A DNA stretch of 64,000 nucleotides from CALMEC01 sp963706315 (GTDB taxonomy: Bacteria; Actinomycetota; Thermoleophilia; Miltoncostaeales; Miltoncostaeaceae): positions 124,001 to 188,000 of the forward strand of contig CAVPMA010000019.1 in the NCBI GenBank assembly GCA_963706315.1, in the 5' to 3' direction. The translations under genes and the position numbers were made by a program. Positions 8,653-18,060 of the stretch are shown here, piece after piece (within the stretch, counting starts at the first letter, position 1; every line of letters begins with the position of its first letter). The notes under the pieces were generated by a model. The model was not told the origin of the DNA. It ran no database searches and saw only the letters and a program-made list of their open reading frames with translations.

Positions 8653-9526
8653 GGCCTGCCGAACTTCTCCCGGTAGCGACGGAAGAACGACAACTCCGGG
8701 AAGATCCCGAGGTGCACGGGCGCACCCATGAGGTCCATCGAGATCGACCGGCCCGGACCGAGCGCCCCGACCCGCTGGCCGTCTGAGTGGATGTCGCAGT
8801 CGCCGACGACCGCGGCGTTCGTCACGGTGAACGTCTCGTCGCGCGCGAGGACCAGCGGGCGGGCGTCGAGGTGATGGGCGGCGAGGAACGACACGACATA
8901 GCAGCGCACGCCCCACGACACCGTCGGCCCACCGATCGCGAGGTTGTACGCCGTCGAGCCGACGGGGGTGCTGCAGACCATCCCGTCGCAGCGGACGTTC
9001 GCGACCGGCTCGCCGTTGACGGCGTACGACAGGTCGGCGAGGCGGGCATCCCCGCCGCGCAGCAGCGCGAGGTCGTTGACCGCACTGGCCTCACCCTCCG
9101 CCCAGCTCGCCCGCAGCGACGGGAGGCTGAGGGTGATGTACTCGCCGGCGAGCGCGCGGCGGAGACCGCTCTCGAGGTGGCTGCGCTCGATCGACGCCAG
9201 GAACCCGACGCGGCCGTAGTTGATCCCGATCACGGGCGCGCCGGTGCCGGCCTCCCGGGCGAGCGCGCGCAGGATGCTGCCGTCGCCGCCGAGCACGAGG
9301 ATCAGGTCCTCGCCGCCGCCGCGAAGCTCGACGCCGTTCGCCCGGCCGCACCCCTCCAGCGACGGGTGCTTGCGCACCTCCCGCTCGGACACGAGCAGCT
9401 CCACGCCGCCCGCCTCCAGGATCGACAGCACGCCCGGCAGGGCGCTCTCGGTCACCTCTGGGGCATTGTGCGTGAGCAGCAGCACGCGTTTGACCGGGGA
9501 GGTGGTCTCCTCGATGGTGATGTCTT

Positions 9527-9530
<4 letters not shown>
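8649..9530 (-). CDS. nadK: NAD kinase
   Basis: ATP- or polyphosphate-dependent phosphorylation of NAD to NADP. The diagnostic GGDG loop (LVLGGDGSILRALARE) and the second NAD-binding motif CSTPVGSTAYNLAIGGP are both present, as is NDLALLRG. It has 293 residues. The ATG at 9530 overlaps the tlyA stop (ATGA), and the stop overlaps recN. The run of about 12 residues before the conserved core (ITIEETTSPVKR) is slightly longer than in many homologues. Confidence 0.93.
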
Positions 9531-10321
<791 letters not shown>

Positions 10322-10329
10322 GACGGGGG

Positions 10330-10359
10330 ATTGTAGTGCTCCAATTCCAGAAGTGTCGC
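10330..10359 (-). promoter_or_regulatory. tlyA-nadK-recN promoter, leaderless
   Basis: On the minus strand a -35-like GCGACA (10359-10354), an 18-base spacer and a near-consensus -10 TACAAT (10335-10330) end 8 bases before the tlyA ATG. Transcription would start at or within a base or two of the start codon. Confidence 0.5.
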
Positions 10360-10482
10360 TGCGATCTGGACGGCAGTGGAGCAGCTCGAAGTCCGTAACG
10401 CGCCGAAGGGGCCTTGAGCACATTTCCGGTTGCCCTCGTCGCGCGCAGTCCCCATCATGTGGTCCCGGCTTCGCCGACTTGG

Positions 10483-10540
10483 TGGTCCCGGGCGATTAAC
10501 AATCGAGAACGCCCGGCCGGTCGTCCCGGGCAATTAACAG
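10483..10540 (-). repeat. Intergenic repeat array A, two copies with a 38-base period
   Basis: Read on the minus strand, the two units are GATTGTTAATCGCCCGGGAC (10502-10483) and GACTGTTAATTGCCCGGGAC (10540-10521), separated by 18 non-conserved bases. The orientation is opposite to the array downstream of the CorA-like gene. Confidence 0.8.
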
Positions 10541-10632
10541 TCCGGAAACGCCCCGGTGGTGGTGTCGGGGCTTCGCACTGGCGCCGGGGCGGCTCGCGAG
10601 GAGGCGGCGCCTTCGCGTCGAAACCGGGAGGG

Positions 10633-11652
10633 ATGCCCTGGCCCGAGCACCCGCCCGGCGCCCCGCCTCCACTGATCGAGTGGCACGGCGCGGAACCGCC
10701 CGAAGAGATCGCCATGAGCGAGCGGATCCGGACGTTCCTCGCACGGCCCGCTCACCGAGCGCGGATCCTCGAGATCGACGGTTCGCTCTGCGCAACGCTG
10801 GTGGCCGCCAACTACGATCCCGACGATCCGGAGCCGCTTCTCGAGCGGATCGACGTGATCTTGCAAGACAAGCATGTCGTGCTGCGGCGCCGGAAGATCA
10901 CCGGCGCCTGCGCGGCGCTGTCACCCGACAGCATCGCGGATCAGTGGGACCAGACGCCGCCAGAGCAGCGCGACGCCTCCGTCCTGTTCCTGCAGATCAT
11001 CGACGCGGTCGTCGACTCCTCAACCGAGGTGCTCGATGAGATCCGCCGTCGGGTCGGGCTGCTCGAGGAGCGCATGCTCGCGTCGAACCCCACGCTCAAC
11101 CAGGTGCTCTCGGGACTCCTGGAACTCAGCCATCATCTCGGTCGCTTGCGCGACGGGCTCTTGCCCCTGCGCGGCGACATTCGCGAGCTGGCCGAGCTGA
11201 GGAGCCTCGTCGAGCGGCAGATCATCAGCCCCGCTGCGGAGCTATGGCTCCGGAGCATCGAGGCCGACCTCACCCAGGACGTCCCCGCGGCGCTCAGCGT
11301 GGCGGACGCCCGGATCGCCGGGGCGCTGCTGCAGCTCCAGGGGGAGCGGAGCGAGGCCACCAACCGAGTGGTGCTGCTGCTCACCATCATCACGGTCGCG
11401 TTCTTCATCCCGACACTCCTCACGGGCCTCTACGGGATGAACGTCCCGCTCCCTCGCCAAAACCAGGGTTGGCTCTTCTGGTCGGTCCTCGGCATTGCAG
11501 TCTCGTTCTTCTGCATCGCAGCGGCCGCGATCACCCGCCTCGGCCTGTGGGGCACCTTCCGGTCCGTGCTCCCCGGACCGGGCCTCTCGCTGCGTCCCGA
11601 CCTGACGGTGATTCCCAAGCACCCACCCATCGACGCCGGAGACGCCGGCTGA
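10633..11652 (+). CDS. CorA-like divalent-cation transporter
   Basis: An N-terminal cytoplasmic alpha/beta and helical domain (about 1-275) is followed by two membrane helices. The first (VVLLLTIITVAFFIPTLLTG) ends in the hallmark YGMN motif, followed by VPLPRQNQGW, and the second is WLFWSVLGIAVSFFCIAAAA. CorA/ZntB proteins form pentameric Mg2+, Co2+ or Zn2+ channels. The protein is 339 residues from the ATG at 10633, chosen because the first beta strand (PPLIEWHG) lies right after it; GGGAGGG abuts the start, which is closer than usual. ATG 10714 is an alternative. Repeat arrays in inverted orientation flank the gene. Substrate ion not predictable. Confidence 0.8.
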   Translation: MPWPEHPPGAPPPLIEWHGAEPPEEIAMSERIRTFLARPAHRARILEIDGSLCATLVAANYDPDDPEPLLERIDVILQDKHVVLRRRKITGACAALSPDSIADQWDQTPPEQRDASVLFLQIIDAVVDSSTEVLDEIRRRVGLLEERMLASNPTLNQVLSGLLELSHHLGRLRDGLLPLRGDIRELAELRSLVERQIISPAAELWLRSIEADLTQDVPAALSVADARIAGALLQLQGERSEATNRVVLLLTIITVAFFIPTLLTGLYGMNVPLPRQNQGWLFWSVLGIAVSFFCIAAAAITRLGLWGTFRSVLPGPGLSLRPDLTVIPKHPPIDAGDAG

Positions 11653-11676
11653 TCCCGGCCCCGCCCTGTCCCGAGA

Positions 11677-11780
11677 ACTGCTAATCGCCCGGGACGGCCG
11701 GACGTCAAACGCGGACTATTAATCGCCCGGGACGGCCGGACGTCCGAGGCGGATTGTTAATCGCCCGGGACGGGCCGGGT
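11677..11780 (+). repeat. Intergenic repeat array B, three copies with a 38-base period
   Basis: Units at 11677, 11714 and 11752 share TAATCGCCCGGGACGG preceded by ACTGC, ACTAT or ATTGT. The period is exactly 38 bases twice. Two of the 18-base spacers are alike (GGCCGGACGTC at their start). It fills the gap between the CorA-like gene and the convergent subtilase gene and is inverted relative to array A. Confidence 0.8.
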
Positions 11781-13579
11781 TAGTGGTCGCCGTCGCGGCG
11801 GCCGCGGTTGCCGTGGCCGCCCCAGCTGACGCCGCCGTCCCAGCTGATGCCGCGGTCCCAGCGGAAGTCACGGCCCCACCGGCGGTGGAAGCGGCCGCGG
11901 GGATCCGACACGGCGGCCAACGCATCCACGATGCCGTGGCCGTAGAAGCCGTTGAACTCGGGCGTGCCCTCGCACAGCGCCGTCAACCCGTCGCTGCCGT
12001 TCGGGGTGTAATCCACCAGCGGCGGATCCGGACACGGCACCTCCGTCGCCGACGCCTTCAGGATCCGCTCCACCTTCGCCGGAGCCATCGTGATCCGCCC
12101 ATGGCGCTTCACCCCGTACTCACTCACGATGAGCGCGGCCACACCCGCGACGTGCGGCGCCGCCATCGACGTGCCCTCCTCGTACTTGTAGTACGCGCAC
12201 ACCCCGTCGCGGCAGTCGCGCACCACCGAATCGGTCGTGGGCGTCCCGTCCGCAGCGATGTCGCCGTTCGCCCGCCCCACGCTCTCCGGGTAGGCGGACA
12301 GCACCGCGTTCTCCACCCGGTTGAACTGCGGGGTCCCGGGGAAGTCGGTCGTGAAGCCCCCGGGCGCCGACACGTCGGTCTGCTCGACGCCGTAGTTCGA
12401 ATAATCGCTCTTCGCGCCGCTCGGCCCGATCGCCGACGCCGAGATGACCCCGTCGGTCTCCGTCGGGACGTTCAGGCAGGAATTGTCCACGGCGCGGGTC
12501 CGTTCGCTTCCCAGCGGGAAGTCCGGGCTGAACGGGTCGACCGAGGGCTTGCCGAGGTCGGTGCCCTCGTTCCCGAGCGCCGACACCAGGGTCACGCCGC
12601 GCGACCGCGCGTAGTTCACGGCCCGCTGCGTCGCGTCGATCACGAGCGCCTGCTCCGCCCGCTCCGCCGGCGAATCACCGGCGAGGTTGCGGCAGTTGAA
12701 CAGCCACGGATCCGTGTAGAAACTCATGTTGACGACGTCGATGCCGTTGTCGGCCGCGTACGTGAGCGCGTCGAGCGTGGGCTGCAGGAAGAAGAACCCG
12801 CTGTCCTGCCCGGCGCGAAGGTTCACGAGCGTGACGTTCGGAGCGACGCCCGCGATGCCCAGGCCGTTGATCGCGGCGCCGATCGTCCCCGCCACGTGCG
12901 TCCCGTGGCCGTCCTCGTCGACGTTCGCCGGGTCGCTGCACGACGCGTCCGGCTCCTCCGCGCACGGGCCGTCGATCTCGGGGATGTCGACCGTGAAGTT
13001 GCGGCTGAGCTCGCCGTCGAAGTTCGGGGCGATGTCGGGGTGGGTGCCGTCGATGCCGGTGTCGATGATCCCCACCAGCACCTTGCGGCGCCCCGGCTGC
13101 TCGGCATAGGAGCCGTCACGGGTCGCGCGGATCATCCGCATGTCCCACTGCAGGTCGGCGAGGGGCTCGGCCTGGCGCCGGTGCCGCCGCTGCCCGTTCC
13201 AGTCGCGCTTGGCCGTGCCGACCGTGCGGCTGCGGGCGATGTGGTCGGACTTGTCGCGGCTTCCGACCCGTGAGCTGCCGATCGCCCGGCTGCGCCCGGC
13301 GCTTCGGATCGCCCGCGTCGCCGTCGCTACGCGTACGAAGTTCGGATTGCGCGACACCACCGTGTACAGCCCGATGTCACGGTTCGTGGTCACGACACGT
13401 CCACCGGACTGCACGACCGCCGTGCGGACCGCTGCCGGGGTCGCCGTCTGCTCGGCGAGCACGACGTACTCGCGGGCCGGGCCAGACGCCGCCGCCCCGG
13501 CGCCCGTCGTGAGCACCGCACCGCCTACGGCAACGCCCGCGGCGGCCAGGACGAGGGCCGCGAATGCCCGTCGATGCAT
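11780..13579 (-). CDS. Secreted subtilisin-like serine protease (S8 family)
   Basis: A signal peptide (AFAALVLAAAGVAVGGAVLT) is followed by a propeptide-like region (EYVVLAEQTATPAAVRTAV) and a full catalytic triad: Asp in GIIDTGIDGTHPD, His in DEDGHGTHVAGTIGA, and Ser in EEGTSMAAPHVAGVAA. The oxyanion Asn lies in VSALGNEG. Length is 599 residues. Start: ATG at 13579 with a strong AGGAGG 7 bases upstream. The last 40 residues are a low-complexity Arg/Trp/Gly/Asp tail with a recurring W-(R/D/G)-(R/G)-(D/G) pattern, not part of the protease fold. It probably degrades extracellular protein. Confidence 0.92.
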   Translation of the reverse strand: MHRRAFAALVLAAAGVAVGGAVLTTGAGAAASGPAREYVVLAEQTATPAAVRTAVVQSGGRVVTTNRDIGLYTVVSRNPNFVRVATATRAIRSAGRSRAIGSSRVGSRDKSDHIARSRTVGTAKRDWNGQRRHRRQAEPLADLQWDMRMIRATRDGSYAEQPGRRKVLVGIIDTGIDGTHPDIAPNFDGELSRNFTVDIPEIDGPCAEEPDASCSDPANVDEDGHGTHVAGTIGAAINGLGIAGVAPNVTLVNLRAGQDSGFFFLQPTLDALTYAADNGIDVVNMSFYTDPWLFNCRNLAGDSPAERAEQALVIDATQRAVNYARSRGVTLVSALGNEGTDLGKPSVDPFSPDFPLGSERTRAVDNSCLNVPTETDGVISASAIGPSGAKSDYSNYGVEQTDVSAPGGFTTDFPGTPQFNRVENAVLSAYPESVGRANGDIAADGTPTTDSVVRDCRDGVCAYYKYEEGTSMAAPHVAGVAALIVSEYGVKRHGRITMAPAKVERILKASATEVPCPDPPLVDYTPNGSDGLTALCEGTPEFNGFYGHGIVDALAAVSDPRGRFHRRWGRDFRWDRGISWDGGVSWGGHGNRGRRDGDH

Positions 13580-13701
13580 CGTGTCGCCTCCTTGAACCCC
13601 GTGCGCCGTGACGTCCGTGTCGCGGTGCGTTCATGGGACTCCGTTGCGGTCTTCCCAGATTAGCCCGAATCCGGGACCACCGCCAGCCGCAGGAGCTTTC
13701 T

Positions 13702-13926
13702 TTACATTTCGGCGGCGTCGCCGGGCGCCTGAGCGGTGCCCTCGGCGGCCCGCTCGATCTCGCGGATGACCCGGGGGAGCAGCTCGGTGACCGCAGCCGA
13801 GGCCGCCAGCGCCTCCTCTGCGAGCTGCTTGAGCTCGTCGGCGTCGATTGCCTCGGCACCGAGCTGCGCGGTGACCGACTCCAGCCGCTCCACTGCCGCC
13901 GCGAGGTTCGCGCGCTCCGAGCTCAC
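13702..13926 (-). CDS. Small helical protein, possibly XseB-like
   Basis: A 74-residue, Ala/Glu-rich, fully helical protein (ANLAAAVERLESVTAQLGAE, then DELKQLAEEALAASAAVTEL). The pattern of a VERLE motif followed by an E-L-K-x-L-x-E-E-A helix recalls exodeoxyribonuclease VII small subunit (XseB), but no xseA is visible and the match is weak. The GTG at 13926 overlaps the nusB stop by four bases (GTGA), so it is the last gene of the long aro-acc-nusB operon. A helical hypothetical protein is the safe call. Confidence 0.5.
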   Translation of the reverse strand: MSSERANLAAAVERLESVTAQLGAEAIDADELKQLAEEALAASAAVTELLPRVIREIERAAEGTAQAPGDAAEM

Positions 13927-14351
13927 TCCAGCGGGCTCCCGGTCGATCGGGCCACGCCGCCCAGGACGCCGTTGACGAATCCCGGGGCGTCCGCCTGGCA
14001 GTAGCGCTTTGCCATCTCGACGGCCTCGTCGATCGCAACCGCGGTGGGGATGTCTTGGCGGGACTGGAGCTCGTGGACCGCGACCCGCATGATGTTGCGC
14101 TCGAGCGGGGCGATCCGCTCGACGCTCCAGCCGCTCGCGGCCTGGTCGATGGCCGCGTCGATCGTCGCGATCTCGCCGATGACCCCGTTGACCACCTCGC
14201 GAGTGTACGCATCGATCGCCCGGCCGCGCTCACGCTCGGCGTTCTCCTCGAGCTCGTCGAGGGGGAGCCCCGTCACGTCACGCTGGTAGAGCAGGAAGAC
14301 GGCCTGGCGCCGCGCCGCCATCCGGCTCTCGCCGACACGGGAGTTCGTCAT
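13923..14351 (-). CDS. nusB: Transcription antitermination protein NusB
   Basis: NusB binds boxA RNA with NusE (S10) and prevents premature termination in rRNA operons. Family features: RQAVFLLYQRDVTG near the start, PLERNIMRVAVHEL, and the C-terminal PTAVAIDEAVEMAKRY, then FVNGVLGG. At 142 residues it matches the family. ATG at 14351 shares a base with the accC stop (TGATG), so translation is coupled. Confidence 0.92.
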   Translation of the reverse strand: MTNSRVGESRMAARRQAVFLLYQRDVTGLPLDELEENAERERGRAIDAYTREVVNGVIGEIATIDAAIDQAASGWSVERIAPLERNIMRVAVHELQSRQDIPTAVAIDEAVEMAKRYCQADAPGFVNGVLGGVARSTGSPLE

Positions 14352-15721
14352 CAGGCGTGGACCGTCGCCGCGCCCCGCAGCGACGGGAGCACGTCGGCCC
14401 GCTCGGTCAGATACGAGGTCGTGTAGCGCCCCTCGCGGAACGACAGCTCGCCGGCGATGTCGCGCAGCAGATCGAGGGTGGTCGCGACGCCCTCGATATG
14501 GGTCTCGTCGAGCGCCCTGGCCATGCGAGCAACCGCGCGAGGACGGTCGGGCGCCCAGACGCAGAGCTTCGCGATGAGCGAGTCGTAGTACGGCGGCACG
14601 CGCATGCCCGGCTGGCAGTACGTGTCGACCCGCACGCCGGGGCCCTGGGCGATGCGGAACTCCTTGAGGGTCCCCGCGGAGGGCATGAAGTCGCGAGCCG
14701 GGTCCTCGGCGTTGATGCGGCACTCGATCGCGGCGCCGTTCGGCTCGGCGATGCCGGTGAGGCTGAGCAGCCCGCCCTGGGCGACCCGCAGCTGCTCCGC
14801 GACGAGGTCGAGGCCGGTGACCAGCTCCGTGACCGGGTGCTCGACCTGCAGCCGCGCGTTGAGCTCGAGGAAGTAGAAGTTGCCGTCGGCGTCGACGAGG
14901 AACTCCATCGTGCCGGCGCTCTTGTAGCCCCACACGCGGGCCGCACGGTGGCACGCCTCGTGCATCGCGGTACGCGTGGCGTCGGGCAGGTGCGGGGCCT
15001 GCGCCTCCTCGACGACCTTCTGGTGGCGCCGCTGGATCGAGCACTCGCGGTCACCGCAGACGAGCACCCCGCCGAGCCCATCGGCGAGGATCTGCACCTC
15101 GACGTGGCGCGCGCCCTCGAGGAGCTTCTCGACGTACAGCGACCCGTCGGAGAACGCCGCCTGCGCCTCGCGCTGGGCGACGTCGAACGCCGAGGGCAGC
15201 TCAGCCGCGGACTCCACCCGCCGCATGCCCCTGCCCCCGCCGCCCGCCGCCGCTTTGAGCAGCACCGGGAAGCCCGCCTGCTCGGCCGCGGCGATCGCGT
15301 GGCGCACGTCGTCGACCGGCCCGTCGGAGCCGGGGAGCACCGGCAGCCCGGCTTCCTTGGCTGCGGCCTTGGCATCGACCTTGTCGCCCATCCGCGACAT
15401 GACGTCCGGTGACGGCCCGACGAAGGTGATGTCGTTCGCGGCGCAGGCGCGCGCGAACTCGGGGTTCTCGGCGAGGAAGCCGTATCCGGGGTGCACGGCG
15501 TCGCAGCCGGTGACCTCGGCGGCGCCGATCACGTTGCGGATCACGAGGTACGACTCGTTCGCCGGCGGCGGTCCGACGCACACCGCCTCGTCGGCGAGCT
15601 CGACGGCCAGGCTGTCGGCGTCGGCCGTCGAGTAGATCGCGACGGTCGGGATGTCGAGCTCCCGGGCGGTACGGATGATCCGGACGGCGATCTCGCCGCG
15701 GTTGGCGATGAGGAGCTTCAC
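14351..15721 (-). CDS. accC: Acetyl-CoA carboxylase, biotin carboxylase subunit
   Basis: The enzyme carboxylates biotin on its carrier using ATP and bicarbonate. It has the pre-ATP-grasp domain (KLLIANRGEIAVRIIRTARE), ATP-grasp glycine-rich loop KAAAGGGGRGMRRV, ECSIQRRHQKVVEEAQAP, EFLVDADGNFYFLELNARLQ and the C-terminal INAEDPARDFMPSAG segment. It has 456 residues. GTG at 15721 overlaps the stop of the biotin carrier gene (GTGA), an arrangement that favours equal production of the two proteins. Confidence 0.95.
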   Translation of the reverse strand: MKLLIANRGEIAVRIIRTARELDIPTVAIYSTADADSLAVELADEAVCVGPPPANESYLVIRNVIGAAEVTGCDAVHPGYGFLAENPEFARACAANDITFVGPSPDVMSRMGDKVDAKAAAKEAGLPVLPGSDGPVDDVRHAIAAAEQAGFPVLLKAAAGGGGRGMRRVESAAELPSAFDVAQREAQAAFSDGSLYVEKLLEGARHVEVQILADGLGGVLVCGDRECSIQRRHQKVVEEAQAPHLPDATRTAMHEACHRAARVWGYKSAGTMEFLVDADGNFYFLELNARLQVEHPVTELVTGLDLVAEQLRVAQGGLLSLTGIAEPNGAAIECRINAEDPARDFMPSAGTLKEFRIAQGPGVRVDTYCQPGMRVPPYYDSLIAKLCVWAPDRPRAVARMARALDETHIEGVATTLDLLRDIAGELSFREGRYTTSYLTERADVLPSLRGAATVHA

Positions 15722-17478
15722 GGCTCGATCAGGAAGAGCAGGGTGCCGTACTCGACGGCCTCGGCGTTCTGCACGCAGACCTCGCGCACGGTCCCGGCCT
15801 CGTCGGCGACGATCTCGTTGAAGATCTTCATCGCCTCGATGATGCACAGCGTCTGCCCCTCCGACACCCGGTCGCCCACCTGGACGAACGACGGCGCCTC
15901 GGGCGACGGCGCCTGGTAGAAGGTCCCGACGATCGGGCTCTCGACACGCGTGAGCTCGCCGCCCACCGGTACCGGCGCCCCATCACCGCCGACGGCCGGC
16001 GCGGGGCCGGGCGCGGACGCCGCACGTCGAACGGTGACGCGCGCGCCACCGACCTCCACGCTCACCTCCGCCTCGGCCGACGACTCGACGACGTCGACCA
16101 GGGTTTCGATGAGCCCGCGATCCACGCCCTGGGCGGTGAGCCCGTCGGTGGCCTCGCCCACGAGCGAGCGCCGGCGTGCGATGAGACGGCCCGACGCCTC
16201 CGGGAACTGCACCCACAGCAGCACGTCCTCCTCGGAGAGCCCCTCGGGCGCCTCCGCCATGAGCTCGTCGATGTCCGTGCTCGAGGGCGAATCCGACATG
16301 GGCGCCGCCTCGGCGGCCTCCCGGGCAATGTCCGAGACATCGCCGCGGAGACGTCCGTACCCGCCGCGAATCGCCGCGACGAGCACCGGCTCGACCTCGA
16401 TCCAGCGTGCCCCCTCGATGATGTGCCGTGCCGCCTGAGCGACGACCGCCGGGCCGAGGGGATGTGCGAGCGTGGGGTTGCCGGTCTCCTCGGCGACGCG
16501 CACCACCTCCTCGGAGGCGTCGATCAGCCGGTCGGCCATCCCGAGGCGCGTCAGCCGCGACGCGAGGCCCGCGGCGAGATCCAGCGGCAGGCCGAGCGCG
16601 GGGCCCGCCTCGGTGGCCTGGGCCTTGCGGAGCCGGTCGGCGGGGATGAGCGACCAGATGATCGGCGCGAGGCGGTTGATGAGCCCCCGCTCGCAGTCGA
16701 GCTCCCGGGGACCGCCGGCCAGCGCCGCGCGCAGCGTCTCGACGGACGGGCGGGCCGCGGCGAGCGCCGCCGCGCCGACGGCGGCCTGCACGCGGGCCGC
16801 CCCGGCCTCGATTCCCTCCACGGCGGCCACGGGCGCGAGGCCACCCGGGCCGACGAGCGACAGCTCGACGGGGATGCCGGTCATCTCGGCGACCCGCGGC
16901 ACGAAGGCCGCAAGCTCGGCGGGCCGCAGGTGTCCCGCTCGGTCCACGAGGCAGATCGCCGAGGCGCCAGGCAGGTCGGCGATCGCCTTCGCCTCCTCCA
17001 GCCAGCGCCGGTCGGTGGGCCCGGGGGCCGGGCCGAGCACGAGCGTGGGCACGAGCTCGGCCCCGCCGGCGACGGCCGCCTCGGCGACCGGGCGAATTGC
17101 GTCGGCGTCGTTGAGCGGGTCGATCACGCGGACCCGGCGCGCGCCGCTCTCGCATGCGCTCATGACCAGCCGCTTGGCGAGATCGGGCCCGACCGGGCGG
17201 TCGCCGAACAGGGTGCGCGCGGCGACGACGACGCCGACCGGCACCGACTTCGCCGCGTGCACGGCGACGCGCAGGCGGTCCCATGGGCTCTCCGCCCGCC
17301 CCTCGAGCGCGCCGCGCGCGCTGAACGAGTCGAGCGCCTCCAGCGCGACGGCACCGGAGCCGGCGAGCTGAGCGGCGACGGCCGCGATCTCCTCCGTGCC
17401 GATCGCGCCGGCCCACGGGTGGGCGGCGAGGTCGCGGAGTGTGGTGTCGACGTACCCGACGGCTCCGGCGGCGATCAC
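15718..17478 (-). CDS. accB: Biotin carboxyl carrier protein fused to a degenerate pyruvate carboxylase/OadA-like domain
   Basis: The last 170 residues are a normal AccB: an acidic helical segment, a Pro/Ala linker, and the biotinyl domain VESPIVGTFYQAP...CIIEAMKIFNEI with the target Lys near residue 549. The first 390 residues are unlike a usual AccB (about 160 aa). They align by eye with the carboxyltransferase TIM barrel and the PYC/OADA domain of oxaloacetate decarboxylase/pyruvate carboxylase: VDTTLRD at the start, GGYGR and NPTLAHPLGPAVVAQAARHI near the end. Catalytic features are gone: the metal-binding HxHD segment is SLVGPGG, and the carbamylated-Lys segment (KDMAG type) reads LVDRAGH. 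It starts with GTG overlapping the efp stop. Confidence 0.85.
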   Translation of the reverse strand: MIAAGAVGYVDTTLRDLAAHPWAGAIGTEEIAAVAAQLAGSGAVALEALDSFSARGALEGRAESPWDRLRVAVHAAKSVPVGVVVAARTLFGDRPVGPDLAKRLVMSACESGARRVRVIDPLNDADAIRPVAEAAVAGGAELVPTLVLGPAPGPTDRRWLEEAKAIADLPGASAICLVDRAGHLRPAELAAFVPRVAEMTGIPVELSLVGPGGLAPVAAVEGIEAGAARVQAAVGAAALAAARPSVETLRAALAGGPRELDCERGLINRLAPIIWSLIPADRLRKAQATEAGPALGLPLDLAAGLASRLTRLGMADRLIDASEEVVRVAEETGNPTLAHPLGPAVVAQAARHIIEGARWIEVEPVLVAAIRGGYGRLRGDVSDIAREAAEAAPMSDSPSSTDIDELMAEAPEGLSEEDVLLWVQFPEASGRLIARRRSLVGEATDGLTAQGVDRGLIETLVDVVESSAEAEVSVEVGGARVTVRRAASAPGPAPAVGGDGAPVPVGGELTRVESPIVGTFYQAPSPEAPSFVQVGDRVSEGQTLCIIEAMKIFNEIVADEAGTVREVCVQNAEAVEYGTLLFLIEP

Positions 17479-18029
17479 ACGCGGCTCACGTACTGGCGGG
17501 TGCGGGTGTCGATTCGCAAGCGGTCTCCCTCGTTGACGAACAGCGGCACGTTCACGGACGCCCCGGTCTCGAGCTCCGCGGGCTTGGTGACGTTCGAGAC
17601 GGTGTCCCCCTTCGCGCCCGGGTCGGTCCGGGCGACCACCAGCTCCACCGCGATCGGCAGCTCCACCCGAAACGGCTGGTCACGTACGAACAGCACCTGG
17701 ACCTCGGCGTTCGGCGCGAGCAGGTCGCGGTTCTCGACATCGCCGCCCGGGAAGTGGATCTGCTCGTAGGTCTCGTTGTCCATGAGGACGAGGTCCGCGC
17801 CGTCCTCGTAGAGGTACTGCATGGTCCTGGTCATGGTCGTGACCCGCGGCAGCTTCTCGCCGGCGCGGAACGTCTTGTCGACGACTGCGCCGGTGGCGAG
17901 GTTCTTGAGCTTCGTCCGTACGAACGCGCCGCCCTTGCCGGGCTTGACGTGCTGGAACTCGACGACGGTGCTGAGCACCCCGTCGACGTCGATGACGTAG
18001 CCGTTCTTCAACTCATTGGTCGAGATCAC
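17475..18029 (-). CDS. efp: Elongation factor P
   Basis: EF-P relieves ribosome stalling at polyproline stretches. It has three beta-barrel domains; the tip loop of domain I reads HVKPGKGGAF, which keeps the Lys that is modified in many bacteria, and the C-terminal OB domain has the signature VNEGDRLRIDTRTRQYVSRV. It has 184 residues. GTG at 18029 has GGAGG four to five bases upstream. Its stop overlaps the start of the accB fusion gene. The order aroQ-pepQ-efp-accB-accC-nusB is classical. Confidence 0.95.
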   Translation of the reverse strand: MISTNELKNGYVIDVDGVLSTVVEFQHVKPGKGGAFVRTKLKNLATGAVVDKTFRAGEKLPRVTTMTRTMQYLYEDGADLVLMDNETYEQIHFPGGDVENRDLLAPNAEVQVLFVRDQPFRVELPIAVELVVARTDPGAKGDTVSNVTKPAELETGASVNVPLFVNEGDRLRIDTRTRQYVSRV

Positions 18030-18060
18030 TCATCCTCCGAAAATCCCGGGTCGAGGCCGC

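Larger units (their letters stand above)
10322..10632. other. Intergenic region between tlyA and the CorA-like gene
   Basis: About 310 bases without a convincing gene. It holds the tlyA promoter at its left end and two inverted copies of the 20-base intergenic repeat at 10483-10540. An open frame runs through it into the CorA-like gene, but its composition (WWSRAINNRERPAGRPG) looks non-coding. Confidence 0.5.

Noticed and set aside
10483..11780. CRISPR array
   Set aside because: Conserved unit 20 bases and variable 18 bases superficially look like repeat-spacer, but there are only two or three units per site, spacers resemble one another in part, and no cas genes are present.
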